Assembly: GCA_001304855.1 (NCBI GenBank)
Contig: BBZN01000017.1
Span: forward strand, 1 to 64,000
Length of the DNA stretch: 64,000 nucleotides
Direction: 5' to 3'
From: Clostridia bacterium UC5.1-1D2
GTDB lineage: Bacteria; Bacillota; Clostridia; Lachnospirales; Lachnospiraceae
Shown: positions 16,145 through 25,961 of the stretch, in pieces
How positions within the stretch are numbered: the first letter of the stretch is position 1
How the letters are laid out: each line of letters begins with the position of its first letter
Made by a program: the position numbers and the translations under genes
Notes under the pieces: generated by a model
Told to the model about the DNA's origin: nothing
Seen by the model: the letters and a program-made list of their open reading frames with translations, nothing else
Databases searched by the model: none

Positions 16145-16738
16145 ATGACTGAAAAAGAGAAAATGAAGAAGCAGATGCTGTATGATGCAAACTATGACGT
16201 GGATTTAATAAATGAGAGGGCAAAAGCAAAAGACCTGTGCTATGATTTCAATCAGCTCCGTCCCTCTGAAACAGAAAAACAGGCGGCAATATTGAAAAAA
16301 CTTCTCGGAAAGATAAAAGGAGAATGCTGCATGGTTGCTCCTTTCTGGTGTGATTACGGGTATAATATTGAGGTGGGAGAAAATTTCTTCGCTAATCACA
16401 ATACGGTGATTTTAGATGGTGGAAAGGTTATATTTGGAGATAACGTGTTTATTGCGCCAGATTGCGGCTTCCATACAGCAGGCCACCCTATCGACTTCGA
16501 CAGAAGAAATCAGGGCTTAGAATACGCATATCCAATTACAGTCGGAGATAATGTCTGGATTGGTGCGGGTGTTCAGGTGATGCCGGGCGTTACAATCGGC
16601 AGTAATGTAGTGATTGGCGGCGGAAGTGTTGTCATAAAAGATATTCCGGATAATTCAGTGGCAGTAGGAAATCCCTGCAGGGTAATTAGAGAAATAACAG
16701 ATAAGGATAAGGAAACCTGCTTTGACCGAATCGTATAA
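16145..16738 (+). CDS. Maltose/galactoside O-acetyltransferase family protein
   Basis: Intact 197-residue hexapeptide-repeat acetyltransferase, the usual length for Maa/LacA. The N-terminal MTEKEKMKKQMLYDANYD is the family acceptor-binding region. The catalytic His lies in FHTAGHPID, and the repeats VGDNVWIGAGVQVMPGVTIG and NVVIGGGSVVIKDIPDNSVA form the beta-helix that binds acetyl-CoA. It transfers acetyl from acetyl-CoA to a sugar hydroxyl. It starts 2 bases after the stop of the remnant upstream, without its own strong ribosome site. The substrate cannot be read from sequence. Confidence 0.85.
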   Translation: MTEKEKMKKQMLYDANYDVDLINERAKAKDLCYDFNQLRPSETEKQAAILKKLLGKIKGECCMVAPFWCDYGYNIEVGENFFANHNTVILDGGKVIFGDNVFIAPDCGFHTAGHPIDFDRRNQGLEYAYPITVGDNVWIGAGVQVMPGVTIGSNVVIGGGSVVIKDIPDNSVAVGNPCRVIREITDKDKETCFDRIV

Positions 16739-17047
16739 AATAGTGGGAGGAAGTTATTATGAAAAGCAGAATCACAACTGGCATTTACTAATATTATCGG
16801 CGGCGCAGATGGAACGACTACAATATTCTTAGCTGGAAAACATAGCTGAAAACACTCGTTTTTCAGTAAAGGAACACGAAAATTAATCAAAATTAAAAGC
16901 ACACAAAGTTAGCGTAGATGATTCTAATACCTGTAGAATTATCGAAGAAGGAGAAAAGACAGCCAGTTTTCTGTTTGAAAGCTGATTTACAAACTCCGAT
17001 TTGTAGGGCAAGTTAGTCAAGTCAGTATTGATGAATGGAGGCAAAAA
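16739..17047 (+). other. Intergenic region with a short decarboxylase-like remnant
   Basis: GGAGGAAG precedes ATG 16759 (MKSRITTG, then a stop). An adjacent frame reads NIIGGADGTTTIFLAGK and stops near 16851. GGADGPTSIFLAGK is the conserved start of Na+-transporting decarboxylase beta-type proteins, so this is a tiny fragment of such a gene, broken by an indel. The rest of the gap to 17047 shows no gene; GGAGGC before 17048 serves the next gene. Confidence 0.45.
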
Positions 17048-17686
17048 ATGGGAACGCTTCACCGGTGCTTTGAAAACACAATAACAAAAATCGGCTTTGA
17101 AAATTCAAAATTCCCGGTAGCGGTTTTTTATAGCACACCCATTGGCATTCGCTTTGAAATTGGGGGACAAGAAAAAGTTTATCTGCCGGGCAGTCAGGAA
17201 ATGAATCCAGCTTATATTCGTAAGGCCTTTCAAAGGGCTGTTACATTATTTTGTGATTTGCCTTGTCAACCGAACATACTTAGGATAGACAGTTATCCAG
17301 AGGAAGAAAATAAAATCACGCCACAAATTCTTTCGCAACTGGATTTACCTGTTCCAGATGAATCTACTATAGAAAAGCAGATTGAGGACGGGGATATATT
17401 TCTTCAAGAGCATTTATACTGGGATTTGGCAAAAAGAAAATATCAGATTGATAAATTGCTTCTTGAAATCATAAAAGGAGAGATTGGTGGTTTTTCAAAC
17501 TTGAGTTCAAATGTGTATATTATTAGTACAGAGCGTCCTCTTTTATATCACCTGTATGATGACAGAGGTGCAGACATTGTTGCAAATGATAAGAAATTAT
17601 TACTGCCCTTATACAAGCAGCATAAAGATTGGATTCTTCAATATGATAAAGCCAGAATAACGCAACAATTTACGGAGGCTACATAA
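17048..17686 (+). CDS. DUF3885 family protein
   Basis: Intact 212-residue cytosolic protein with TGGAGG just before ATG 17048. It has IGIRFEIGGQ near the N-terminus, a run of residues with QEHLYWDLAKRKYQIDKLL in the middle, and the characteristic C-terminal LYDDRGADIVANDKKLLLPL followed by HKDWILQYDK. This ending identifies DUF3885, which is often found near toxin-immunity loci and in stand-alone copies of Firmicutes; its function is unknown. No operon partner. Confidence 0.8.
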   Translation: MGTLHRCFENTITKIGFENSKFPVAVFYSTPIGIRFEIGGQEKVYLPGSQEMNPAYIRKAFQRAVTLFCDLPCQPNILRIDSYPEEENKITPQILSQLDLPVPDESTIEKQIEDGDIFLQEHLYWDLAKRKYQIDKLLLEIIKGEIGGFSNLSSNVYIISTERPLLYHLYDDRGADIVANDKKLLLPLYKQHKDWILQYDKARITQQFTEAT

Positions 17687-17735
17687 TTTGCATCAACTAA
17701 ATTCCAGTTTATCAGGAAGATAGCAAAGCCAGCCG

Positions 17736-17960
17736 TTGACAGCCCCGCAACTGCCCGAACCAATCACCACGAATCAACGGGGTTGCGTCATAAATCCTTA
17801 CTTCCCCATTATCGTGAGCCTGATGCAGGATACCCATACAGGAATGGGAATGCCCATGGGCGGTGTTAGCGCCTGCGATAGCGTGGTGATTCCCAACGCA
17901 GTGGGAGTGGATACCGGCTGGCATTTCTGCCTGTGGATTCACAGGAGGAAAGAAGGGGGC
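17736..17960 (+). pseudogene. RtcB RNA ligase fragment
   Basis: Encodes IVSLMQDTHTGMGMPMGGVS followed by VVIPNAVGVDTGWHFC. This matches the N-terminal active-site region of RtcB (LMPDxHxGxGxPIGGV, VIPNAVGVDIGCGM). The catalytic Cys in DIGCGM is lost (DTGWHF, probably through an indel) and nothing of the remaining ~400 residues follows. A short relic. Confidence 0.75.
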
Positions 17961-18068
17961 GGGACGCAGATACTCCAGAAAAGGGGGCCATGGACGCATT
18001 TTAGGGAGTCAGAATTACGTTTGGCTGTACTATAACGGAATTTTAACAAAGCCTTCAGGAAAACTTGC

Positions 18069-18096
18069 TTGAAATTCCCCTTAAATCCTGTATAAT
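18069..18096 (+). promoter_or_regulatory. Sigma-A promoter for the DUF368 gene
   Basis: TTGAAA at 18069-18074, 16-base spacer, TATAAT at 18091-18096, 34 bases before the start codon, with GGAGGA at 18117. Confidence 0.7.
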
Positions 18097-18129
18097 TGTG
18101 AGAGAAACTTATACAGGAGGACAACATAC

Positions 18130-19018
18130 GTGCTGCTTAACGGAATAAGAGGGTTCTGCATGGCGCTGGCGGACAGTGTGCCGGGAGTGTCAGGCGGAAC
18201 CATTGCATTTTTACTAGGATTTTATGATGAATTTATTAACGCATTAAATGATCTGATGGGCCGGGACAACGGAAAAAGAAAAAGAGCCCTGATATTTCTG
18301 TTTAAACTGGGAATCGGCTGGGTGACAGGCTTCTGCCTTTCCGTTCTGATACTGTCACGACTTTTCCATACTTATATCTATGAGATAAGTTCTGTGTTTA
18401 TGGGACTGACTCTCTTTGCAATTCCTATGGTGGCAAAGGAGGAAAAAGAGGTCTTAAAAGGCCGGTATGGGAATCTGGCATTTACATTTGTGGGAATGGC
18501 CCTGGTATTCTGCATTTCCTATTTTAACCCTGCAGGGGGAACGGGCCTTAATGTATCTGTGGAACACCTTTCCATCGGCCTTGTAGTCTATGTGTTTATC
18601 ACAGCTATGGTGGCTGTCACAGCATGGTGCTGCCGGAATATCCGGTTCCACCCTGCTTTTGATCTTCGGCATCTATGTGCCGATTATCGGAGCAGTGAAA
18701 GAATTTCTTCATCTCAACTTTAACTACGTGCCGATTCTGACCGTGTTTGGCTTAGGAATTATCACCGGTATTGTGAGCGTTATCAAGCTGATTAAATTAT
18801 GCCTGGAGCGTTACCGCTCCCAGACCATTTACACCATAATCGGCCTTATGGCAGGTTCCATGTATGCCATTACCATGGGGCCTGCCACGCTGGATGTATG
18901 GCAGCCTCCTATGAGCTTTCAGACCTTTCATATACGGTTCTTTCTGCTGGGGGGACTGATTCTGGCAGGTCTTGAATTTATGAAAATGCGTCTTGAAAAA
19001 TCAAACCATCCGGAATAA
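18130..19018 (+). CDS. DUF368 membrane protein, polyprenyl-phosphate transporter family (frameshifted)
   Basis: GTG start at 18130 with AGGAGGA 7 bases upstream. It reads NGIRGFCMALADSVPGVSGG and TIAFLLGFYDEF, the N-terminal signature of DUF368 (PF04018). Eight or so membrane helices follow. Two indels near 18620-18640 split the central motif (AAGISGSTLLLIFGIYVPII), the second copy of the PGxSGGT element. The family includes PopT, reported to return undecaprenyl phosphate across the membrane for wall synthesis. Full length would be about 295 residues. The next gene starts 16 bases later, so they are probably cotranscribed. Confidence 0.85.
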
Positions 19019-19033
19019 AAGCGGGGTGACAGT

Positions 19034-20939
19034 ATGGGAAAGATCGTCCTTCTGGTGCCCAGGGAGGAAATGCTCTACCTGGCCCACAATATCTTACAGG
19101 AAAAGAAATATGCCATCAGCCATATGATGGCCATCCAGACAGAACATACGGTGGTCGAGGCCAGAAATGCCATAGCGGCCGGCGCTACCATACTGATTGC
19201 CAGAGGACTTCAGGCTTCCCTTATCAAGCAATATACGGACGTGCCTGTGGTGGAGATCGTGGCCACAGCCCAGGAGATGGCATTGCTGGTGGTAAAGGCA
19301 AAGCAGATTGTAGGGAAAGAGAAGCCCACCATAGCAGTGGTGGGCTTTAAAAATATGTTCTGCGATATGACTTACTTTGAAACCATCTATGATATAAGTT
19401 TGAAAACCTACTTTGCAGCCAACGGATCTGAGTTGAAGGAGAAAGCGCTGGAGGCCATGGCGGAAGGCGCAGATCTGATGATTGGGGGCGATATTGCAGT
19501 GGAGGCTGCCAAGGAAGCAGGCGTACCTTCCTGTTTCTCTCCATTACAGAGGATTCTCTGCGCACTGCGTTTTCCGTAGCCGAACGGATGGACTTTGCCA
19601 TGGGCGCAGAGAAGCGCTCCAACGCACAGATTGAAACCTTGCTGGACTACTCCTTTAACGGAGTAGTGAATCTGGACCGGGAGGGCCGGATCACTGCCAT
19701 AAATCCGGTAATGAAGGATATCCTGGGGGCCAAAGGGGAAGCCGCAGCAGGCAGGGAGCTTACGGCAGTTTTTGGAGACATGGATGGGGATAAGCTGGCC
19801 CGGGTATTGGCCGGCAGAGAGGAGAGCTACTCTTCCTTTATGCAGGTTGGGGGAACGGGTATCTTTGCTATACTGGCTCCTGTCAGAGTGGGGGAGGATA
19901 TAGAAGGCGCTATCCTCACCTGCCACAAGGTAAAACGCCAGCGTCCGGCAGGCGCCGGGGAGCAGGAGAATCAGCAAAAGTTTCAGGGGCTCATAGCAAG
20001 GGGCAGTTTTGCAGGGCTCATGCAGCAGTCCAGGGCTATGCAGGAAAGCGTTCATCTGGCGCGTCTCTATTCCCAGTCCCAGCAGCCGGTCCTCATTCTG
20101 GGCGAAACAGGAACGGAGCGGCGTATGCTGGCAGAAAGTATTCACAATACGGGACTTTGCAACGAGGGAGCATTTTTCGCCCTGTCCTGCAGCGGCCTTT
20201 CAGGGGAGGACCAGCAGGATATGATATTCGGAGACAAGGGCGCCGTATTCCTGGCCAATGGGGGGAGCCTGTATCTGGAGGATGTGGAACAGCTTTCACT
20301 GAAGAACCAGTACAGCCTTTATCAGCTCATCCGTTATAAAACCGGCAACAGCCGGGATTTTGCCAAAACCATGCGGTTCAATATCCGGCTTCTGGCAGCC
20401 AGCACCCTTAGGGCGGAGGAGCTGGGAGAACTGATGCGAACGGGCAGTTTCCGTTCTGATTTGTTTTATCTGCTGATGAGCCTGGTGTTAAGGGTTCCGT
20501 CCCTTCGGGAGAGGCCCGAAGATTTGGCACGGCTCATAGAGGACAAGGTGAAGGAAAGCTGCGAGCAGTATTCCAGGTACCATATACTGACAAAGGGGGC
20601 TCTGGATTGTCTGAAAGAGTATTCCTGGCCTGGTAATTATCTTCAGCTGGAGGGGTTTATCCGGCGCCTGATCCTTACGGCGGAGAAACGCAGTATTGAC
20701 GAGATCGCAGTGAGAAAGCTCCTGGGACTGCTCTATCCTGAGACAGCAGTACCAGGGAAGAGGAGCGTCATAGCTGCGGCGTCAAGAGGACAGGAAGTTC
20801 TCAGAGAAGTCCTGATATCCGGGAGGAGCAGGAGATAAGAAAGGCTCTGGCGGAAAACAGCGGCAACAGGGAAAAAACGGCGGAAGCCCTGGGGATCAGC
20901 AAAGCTACGTTATGGAGAAGAATGAAAAATACAGTATAG
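19034..20939 (+). CDS. PrpR-like transcriptional regulator with a degenerate AAA+ domain (two frameshifts)
   Basis: About 634 residues. Residues 1-175 are a PrpR N-terminal sensor domain (EHTVVEARNAIAAGATILIA, then VVGFKNMFCDMTYFE). A PAS domain follows (DYSFNGVVNLDREGRITAIN), then a sigma54-activator-like AAA+ region and a Fis-type HTH (TAEALGISKATLWRRMK). One missing T near 19540 and one missing C near 20815 break the frame. Walker A reads GETGTERR in place of GETGTGKE, the GAFTGA loop is gone, and Walker B is GGSLYLEDV. So this protein probably neither hydrolyses ATP nor contacts sigma54. It sits upstream of the sugar-acid genes on the same strand, but its targets are unknown. Confidence 0.8.
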
Positions 20940-21028
20940 AGTCATTTGAGAATTTGTGAAATCAAACCTTCAATTAAAGGGTGATTTGAAATATATATTT
21001 CAATATTGAATTTTATTGTGAAACACTG

Positions 21029-21058
21029 GGCGGCTTGTATAAAAAGGGCCGCCTTTTT
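21029..21058 (+). terminator. Terminator after the PrpR-like gene
   Basis: GGCGGC at 21029-21034 pairs with GCCGCC at 21048-21053, followed by TTTTT. Confidence 0.7.
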
Positions 21059-21061
21059 CAT

Positions 21062-21102
21062 TTACAATGTCAATTGTAAGAAAGATTCATAATTACTATA
21101 AT
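21062..21102 (+). promoter_or_regulatory. Sigma-A promoter with overlapping palindromic operator upstream of garR
   Basis: TTGTAA (21074-21079), 17-base spacer, TATAAT (21097-21102). The -35 box is the right half of a perfect palindrome, TTACAAT GTCA ATTGTAA at 21062-21079. A protein bound there would block the -35. The 5' leader of about 125 bases holds no clear hairpin. Confidence 0.65.
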
Positions 21103-21233
21103 GTGGACATAGGTCGGAGTTACACAGGAATTCCTGGAACATTTGACGCTGCCTGGCAAAATGACAGGGAGGAGTGTACGTTCAGACGATGTAAATACTA
21201 ACAAACAGTTTCTAAGAAAGGTGAGGTAAGGAA

Positions 21234-22118
21234 ATGAAAGTAGGTTTTATCGGATTGGGTATCATGGGAAAGCCAATGAGCAAGAACTTAGTAAAAGCTG
21301 GTCATGAACTGGTTGTTTTCGATTTTAATAAGGATGCAGTAAATGAGCTGGTAGCGATGGGAGCAAAATCAGCTGAAAGCGGCAAGGAAGTAGCCCAGCA
21401 GTGTGAAGTGGTTATCACTATGGTTCCAAACTCTCCACATGTACGTGCGGCTGTTTTGGGCGCTAACGGTGTTGCAGACGGCGCAAAGGCCGGTTCTGTT
21501 GTTATCGACATGAGCTCCATCGACCCAACCGAGAGCAAGGCTATCGGCGCTGAGCTGGCTAAGAAGGGCATCGACATGCTGGACGCTCCCGTATCCGGCG
21601 GAGAGCCAAAAGCCATTGACGGAACCCTGTCTGTAATGGTGGGCGGTAAGAAAGAACTTTTTGACAAGTACTATGACCTGCTGATGGTAATGGCCGGTTC
21701 TGTAGTTTACGTAGGCGAGTTAGGTTCCGGCAATGTTGCCAAGCTGGCAAACCAGATTGTGGTGGCTGTAAACATTGCTGCCGTATCCGAGGCCCTTACC
21801 TTTGCAAAAAAGGCGGGAACTGACCCGGAGTTAGTATACCAGGCAATCAGAGGCGGACTTGCAGGCTCCACCGTTATGGATGCAAAGGCTCCAATGATGC
21901 TTTCCAGAAACTTTAAGCCGGGATTCCGCATTGAACTGCATATTAAGGACTTGAACAACGCCTTAAACGCTGCCCATGCGATCAGCTCCCCCGTTCCTTT
22001 AACAGGACAGCTGATGGAGATTATGCAGGGCTTAAAGGCGGACGGCTTCGAGAAGGAAGACCACTCCAGCATTGTTAAGTACTACGAGAAGATTGCAAAT
22101 ACTACTGTGGAGTCATAA
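21234..22118 (+). CDS. garR: 2-hydroxy-3-oxopropionate (tartronate semialdehyde) reductase
   Basis: Intact 294-residue member of the 3-hydroxyisobutyrate dehydrogenase family, full length. Rossmann motif GFIGLGIMGKPMSKNL at the N-terminus; substrate-binding DAPVSGGEPKAIDGTLSVMV near residue 118; catalytic Lys in GNVAKLANQ near residue 171; C-terminal HIKDLNNALNAA. GAAAGGTGAGG precedes the ATG. GarR reduces tartronate semialdehyde to D-glycerate with NAD(P)H, the step after cleavage of 5-keto-4-deoxyglucarate. The neighbouring lyase and the three sugar-acid dehydratases in the island support this over 3-hydroxyisobutyrate or 6-phosphogluconate activity. Confidence 0.88.
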   Translation: MKVGFIGLGIMGKPMSKNLVKAGHELVVFDFNKDAVNELVAMGAKSAESGKEVAQQCEVVITMVPNSPHVRAAVLGANGVADGAKAGSVVIDMSSIDPTESKAIGAELAKKGIDMLDAPVSGGEPKAIDGTLSVMVGGKKELFDKYYDLLMVMAGSVVYVGELGSGNVAKLANQIVVAVNIAAVSEALTFAKKAGTDPELVYQAIRGGLAGSTVMDAKAPMMLSRNFKPGFRIELHIKDLNNALNAAHAISSPVPLTGQLMEIMQGLKADGFEKEDHSSIVKYYEKIANTTVES

Positions 22119-22141
22119 TCAGGGCCAAAAGGAGAAGGGAT

Positions 22142-23041
22142 ATGAATACAGATTTTATCAAGGGCGTAATTGTTCCCATGATTACCCCCATCAATGAAAA
22201 TGAGAACATTGACGAGGCAAAAATCAGGGATCAGGTAAACTATTGTATTGACGGCGGACTCCACGGAATTCTGGTATTCGGCAGCAACGGCGAATTTTAT
22301 ATGATTGAAGAAGACGAAATGGAGCGTGGTTTAAAGATTGTTGTGGATCAGGCTGCCGGACGTGTTCCCGTATATTTTGGTATCGGCGCTATCAGCACGA
22401 AGAAGGGCTGCCGTCTGGCAAAGATGGCGGCGGCAAACGGCGCGGCAGGCATCTCTATTCTGCAGCCGATGTTTTTAAAGCCCACGGAGGATGAACTGTA
22501 CTGCCACTTTAAGACCATAGCAGAGTCTGTGCCTGAGACTCCCGTACTGCTATATAACAATCCGGGCCGCGTAGGCTACACCATGTCCGGCAATCTGGTT
22601 GATCGTCTGGCCCATGAGATTCCCAATATCGTGGGAATGAAGGATACCAGCGGAGACATCACTCAGACGGCAGAGTTTATCCGCAGAACCAGAGATGTGG
22701 GCTTTAAGGTGTTCGGAGGCAAGGATACCCTGCTGTACGCTTCCCTGTGCCATGGCGCGGTAGGCGGCGTGTGCACTGCAGGCAACTTTATGCCTGAGCT
22801 CATCTGCGATGTTTATAATAAATACATAGCAGGCGATCTGGAGGGTTCCCTGGAGGCCCAGTTTAAACTGAATCCTGTCAGACTTTCCATGGACGGCGCC
22901 AGCTTCCCCGTAGCAGCCAAAGATATGGCTAATTTAAGAGGAAGAAATATCGGCCTTCCCTATACGCCCAACCTTCCTACTCCTGAAGGGCCGGTTCTTG
23001 ACAAGATCAAGAGCGCCATGAAGGAAGCGGGACTTCTCTGA
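22142..23041 (+). CDS. DapA-family lyase, likely acting on 5-keto-4-deoxyglucarate
   Basis: Intact 299-residue DHDPS/N-acetylneuraminate lyase family protein, 23 bases after garR with AAAAGGAGAAGG upstream, so cotranscribed. Motifs: GGLHGILVFGSNGEFYMI (substrate carboxylate loop), catalytic Tyr in LLYNNPGRVGY, Schiff-base Lys in IVGMKDTSGD, then VFGGKDTLLYASL. Members of this family act in sugar-acid pathways as aldolases or as 5-keto-4-deoxyglucarate dehydratase (KdgD). No GarL-type aldolase is present in the window, and GarR needs tartronate semialdehyde, so an aldolase role is the simpler reading. The exact reaction is an inference. Confidence 0.75.
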   Translation: MNTDFIKGVIVPMITPINENENIDEAKIRDQVNYCIDGGLHGILVFGSNGEFYMIEEDEMERGLKIVVDQAAGRVPVYFGIGAISTKKGCRLAKMAAANGAAGISILQPMFLKPTEDELYCHFKTIAESVPETPVLLYNNPGRVGYTMSGNLVDRLAHEIPNIVGMKDTSGDITQTAEFIRRTRDVGFKVFGGKDTLLYASLCHGAVGGVCTAGNFMPELICDVYNKYIAGDLEGSLEAQFKLNPVRLSMDGASFPVAAKDMANLRGRNIGLPYTPNLPTPEGPVLDKIKSAMKEAGLL

Positions 23042-23131
23042 CAGCATTCTGTGAGACTTGGGGCGCAGTTGAAAAAGATATTTTACTCCCGCTTAACAGC
23101 GGATTCGATTACTCCATAATAGTTGTTGAAA

Positions 23132-23180
23132 GCAAGAGACCGGCAGTTCCCCATGTAGGCTGCCGGCCTTTTGCTTTTTT
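23132..23180 (+). terminator. Terminator closing the garR operon
   Basis: CCGGCAG (23140-23146) and CTGCCGG (23160-23166) form the stem, extended by GCAA/TTGC pairing, with a TTTTGCTTTTTT tail. Confidence 0.8.
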
Positions 23181-23248
23181 ACGGATGTCCGGGCTGTCAA
23201 TGTTCCCCTCCATCTCTGCGGCGTGAGGGCCCAGGCTCCTGCTTTTAT

Positions 23249-24179
23249 TTAATCCGCCTCAATCTGAGCATCCTGGTCGCTCCACTGTTCCCGCATCAAA
23301 TCGATAAAACTGCGTGCGGGGCGGCTGAGGTAGCGGCCTTTTTTATAGCTTGCACAGAATTCCCAAGTTGGACGTGAGGGCAGATGGAAACAGGCATAGT
23401 CCTCTTCCGTTAAATCTTTAACGTAATAATAGGGAAGAAGGCCGCAGCACATGCTGGCTTTAATCATGGAAGTATGGTATGGTTATTGCCTGTCTCAAAA
23501 AGGATTTGAGGCGAGAATCCGGCTTCCGCGAATATCTTGTCCAGTATCGTGCTCATGGTGGAATGCCGGTCCATCAGAACAAAGGGCTCGTACTGAAGCG
23601 TGCGTATATCCAGGGTTGCAAAGCGCTCGCCCTTTGGCGGCTTTATATTGGCAAAGGGATGGCCGGAGGGGATAACCAGATAAATCTCCTCCTCATAGAT
23701 AGGCTCATAGATATCCTCCGTTTTGTCCTTTTCCATCAGAGTAAGAAAGGCGATATCCAGATCCCCCTGTGAAAGCCGTTTCTGGAGATTCCGCACAATG
23801 CCTTCCACAGGCTCTATGATTACATTGGGATAGCCCGGTGGAATGTGGCGTAAACCTGTGTGAACATGTTGATGCCCCGGCCTGCGGTAAATCCCACGGA
23901 TAAATGACCGCACTTCCCGTCGGACAGGTCGTGGATCGTCTGGTAAGTCTCACGCTTCAGACGCATGATTTCTTTGGCATTCCGTATGTATATTTCCCCG
24001 GCCTCGGTCAGGTGCCAGTTGGTGCGGGAACGGTGGAAGAGGGGAGTGCCGATCTCGTTTTCCAGTTTAATCAACTGCTGGTTCAATGCCGACTGGGTAA
24101 TAAAAAGCTTGGCAGCAGCATGGGTTATATTGTTTTCTTCTGCAATTTTCAAAATATATTCTATTTGTCGCGTATCCAT
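23249..24179 (-). CDS. LysR-family regulator 1 (two frameshifts)
   Basis: ATG 24179 with AAGGAG upstream. Winged HTH at the N-terminus: MDTRQIEYILKIAEENNITH, AAKLFITQSALNQQLIKLEN, GTPLFHRSRTNWHLTEAG. The effector domain continues in two further frames (DLDIAFLTLMEKDK, EEIYLVIPSGHPFANI, FAEAGFSPQILFETGN, then MCCGLLPYYYVKDL). About 305 residues, normal for LysR, once indels near 23830 and 23467 are corrected. Divergent from the glucarate dehydratase gene at 24584, so it probably controls the gudD-tct operon in response to a sugar acid. It is similar in sequence to LysR 3 (34989). Confidence 0.85.
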
Positions 24180-24583
24180 GGCGTTCTCCTTAAGGAATCT
24201 CTACACAATACCGGTTACTCTATATTCTACATGATCAGAGACGGCAGCGCAAGAGAGACTATAAGTTAAATTAAGAGTAATCATAAATTTTACAAACTTT
24301 ACTTGTTGAACATTCTGATATATACTTAACATGTATTAAGAAAGTATAAATATGATTAAATCTTTTATAAGGACGCCATTAAGATTTTCCGGCATCAATG
24401 ATTAGAGATTCTTATGGCAACAATCACAATTAACAATTTGCTATAGCGGTAAACCTTTGGTATAATGCATATATAAGTTAACAAAAAATTTACATTATAT
24501 GCATAATTTATACATAAATTCATGCATGAGCGTTAACCAATTTGTATGCAGTTCAAACATAACAGGAAAAGGGGATTAAGATT
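24180..24583 (+). promoter_or_regulatory. Divergent LysR1/gudD control region with a sigma-A promoter
   Basis: A 400-bp AT-rich region. A good promoter towards gudD is TTGCTA (24438-24443), 17 bases, TATAAT (24461-24466). Downstream, 24494-24528 has ATGCAT repeats in opposite orientation (TATGCATAATTTATACATAA and TTCATGCATGA). Several TTAAG/CTTAA half-sites lie between 24265 and 24345, where LysR boxes would be expected. The leader is about 110 bases. Confidence 0.55.
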
Positions 24584-25934
24584 ATGGAACACAAAGGTAC
24601 ACCATTGGTAACAGAGATGCAGGTTATTCCGGTAGCAGGCTACGACAGTATGCTGATGACCTTAAGCGGGGCGCACGCTCCCTGGTTTACCAGAAACCTG
24701 GTTGTATTGACGGATGACGCGGGACATCAGGCATAGGTGAGATTCACGGAGGCGATTACACCTGCGAAGCGCTGAAAAGCTGTATTCCCCTGGTTGTAGG
24801 CCAGCCCATAGGAAAGTACCGCAATATATTAGACAGCATTCACAAGGCGAGCACAAGAGCCGAGGAGGACGACGGAGAGGGTATTCAGACGTTGGATATC
24901 AGCAAACTGAAATTTGTCGTCAAGGCGGAATGGGCAATCGAGTGTGCGCTTCTGGATCTCCTTGGCCAGTATCTGGATCTGCTATGTGCGAGCTCCTGGG
25001 AGACGGAAAGCAGAGGGACCGGGTGGAAACCCTTGGATATCTGTTCTATGTAAGCGATAAAAACAAGGCGGTTCCCAATCTTCCCTACATAGATGAATCT
25101 GACAGCAGCGACCCGTGGTTTAAGCTTCGCCGTCAGGAAATGCTCACACCGGAGCGCATCGTGGAGCAGGCGCAGGCGCTTCATGAAAAATATGGTTTCA
25201 GGAATTTCAAATTAAAGGGCGGCGTCCTTAAGGGAGCTGAGGAGATGGAGGCCGTCAAGGCGCTTAAAAAATCATTTCCTGAGGGACGTATCAATATAGA
25301 CCCCAACGGGGCGTGGAGCTTAAAGGAAGCCGTGGAAATCTGCAAGCCCATGGAGGGCGTGCTGACGTATGTGGAGGACCCATGCGGGCCTGAAGCAGGA
25401 TTTTCCAGCCGCGAGGTGATGGCGGAGTTTAAGAATGCAGTAAACCTCCCTGTTGCCACTAATATGATTGCTACGGACTGGAGACAGTTCTATCATGCAG
25501 CCGCCCTTAAATCAGTAGATATCGTTCTGGCAGATCCTCATTTCTGGGGATTTGGAGGAAGTGTCCGCATGGCTCAGATTTTAAACGACTGGGGTCTGAC
25601 CTGGGGAAGCCACTCCAACAACCACTTTGATATCACACTGACCGCATTTGCCCATGTGGCAGCTGCAGCGCCGGGTAACCCGACTGCGCTGGATACCCAC
25701 TGGATTTGGCAGGATGGACAGAACCTTCTGAAGGATACGCCTCAGATAAAAGACGGATATCTTCAGGTGCCAAAGAAAGCCGGTATGGGTGTCACTCTGG
25801 ATATGGAGAAGGTGATGGAGGCCAACGCGCTGTACAACAGACTTCCTTCCCACGACAGAGACGACGCATTAGCAATGCAGTACCTGATTCCTGACTGGAA
25901 GTATGACTGTAAAAAGCCTGCGTTGGTTAGGTAG
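24584..25934 (+). CDS. gudD: Glucarate dehydratase, copy 1 (two frameshifts)
   Basis: About 450 residues from ATG 24584 (AAAGGGG upstream), the length of E. coli GudD. Enolase-superfamily motifs: substrate loop [12 protein letters not shown] near residue 25; KxK acid/base in FRNFKLKGG; metal ligands in [20 protein letters not shown] and NMIATDWRQ; catalytic His in [19 protein letters not shown] near the end. Missing bases near 24733 (A) and 24980 (C) break the N-terminal quarter. It removes water from D-glucarate (and L-idarate) to give 5-keto-4-deoxyglucarate. First gene of an operon with tctB, tctA and tctC. Confidence 0.9.
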
Positions 25935-25961
25935 TAAAACTTATGAAAAGGGGTAGAGATA

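Noticed and set aside
19034..21200. Sigma54 (-24/-12) promoter for garR
   Set aside because: TGGCAAAATGACAGG near 21153 lacks the GC element at the right spacing, while a good sigma-A promoter is present at 21074-21102.
24180..24583. Riboswitch or T-box in the gudD leader
   Set aside because: No conserved T-box or riboswitch core was seen; the hairpins are short AT-rich palindromes better explained as operators.
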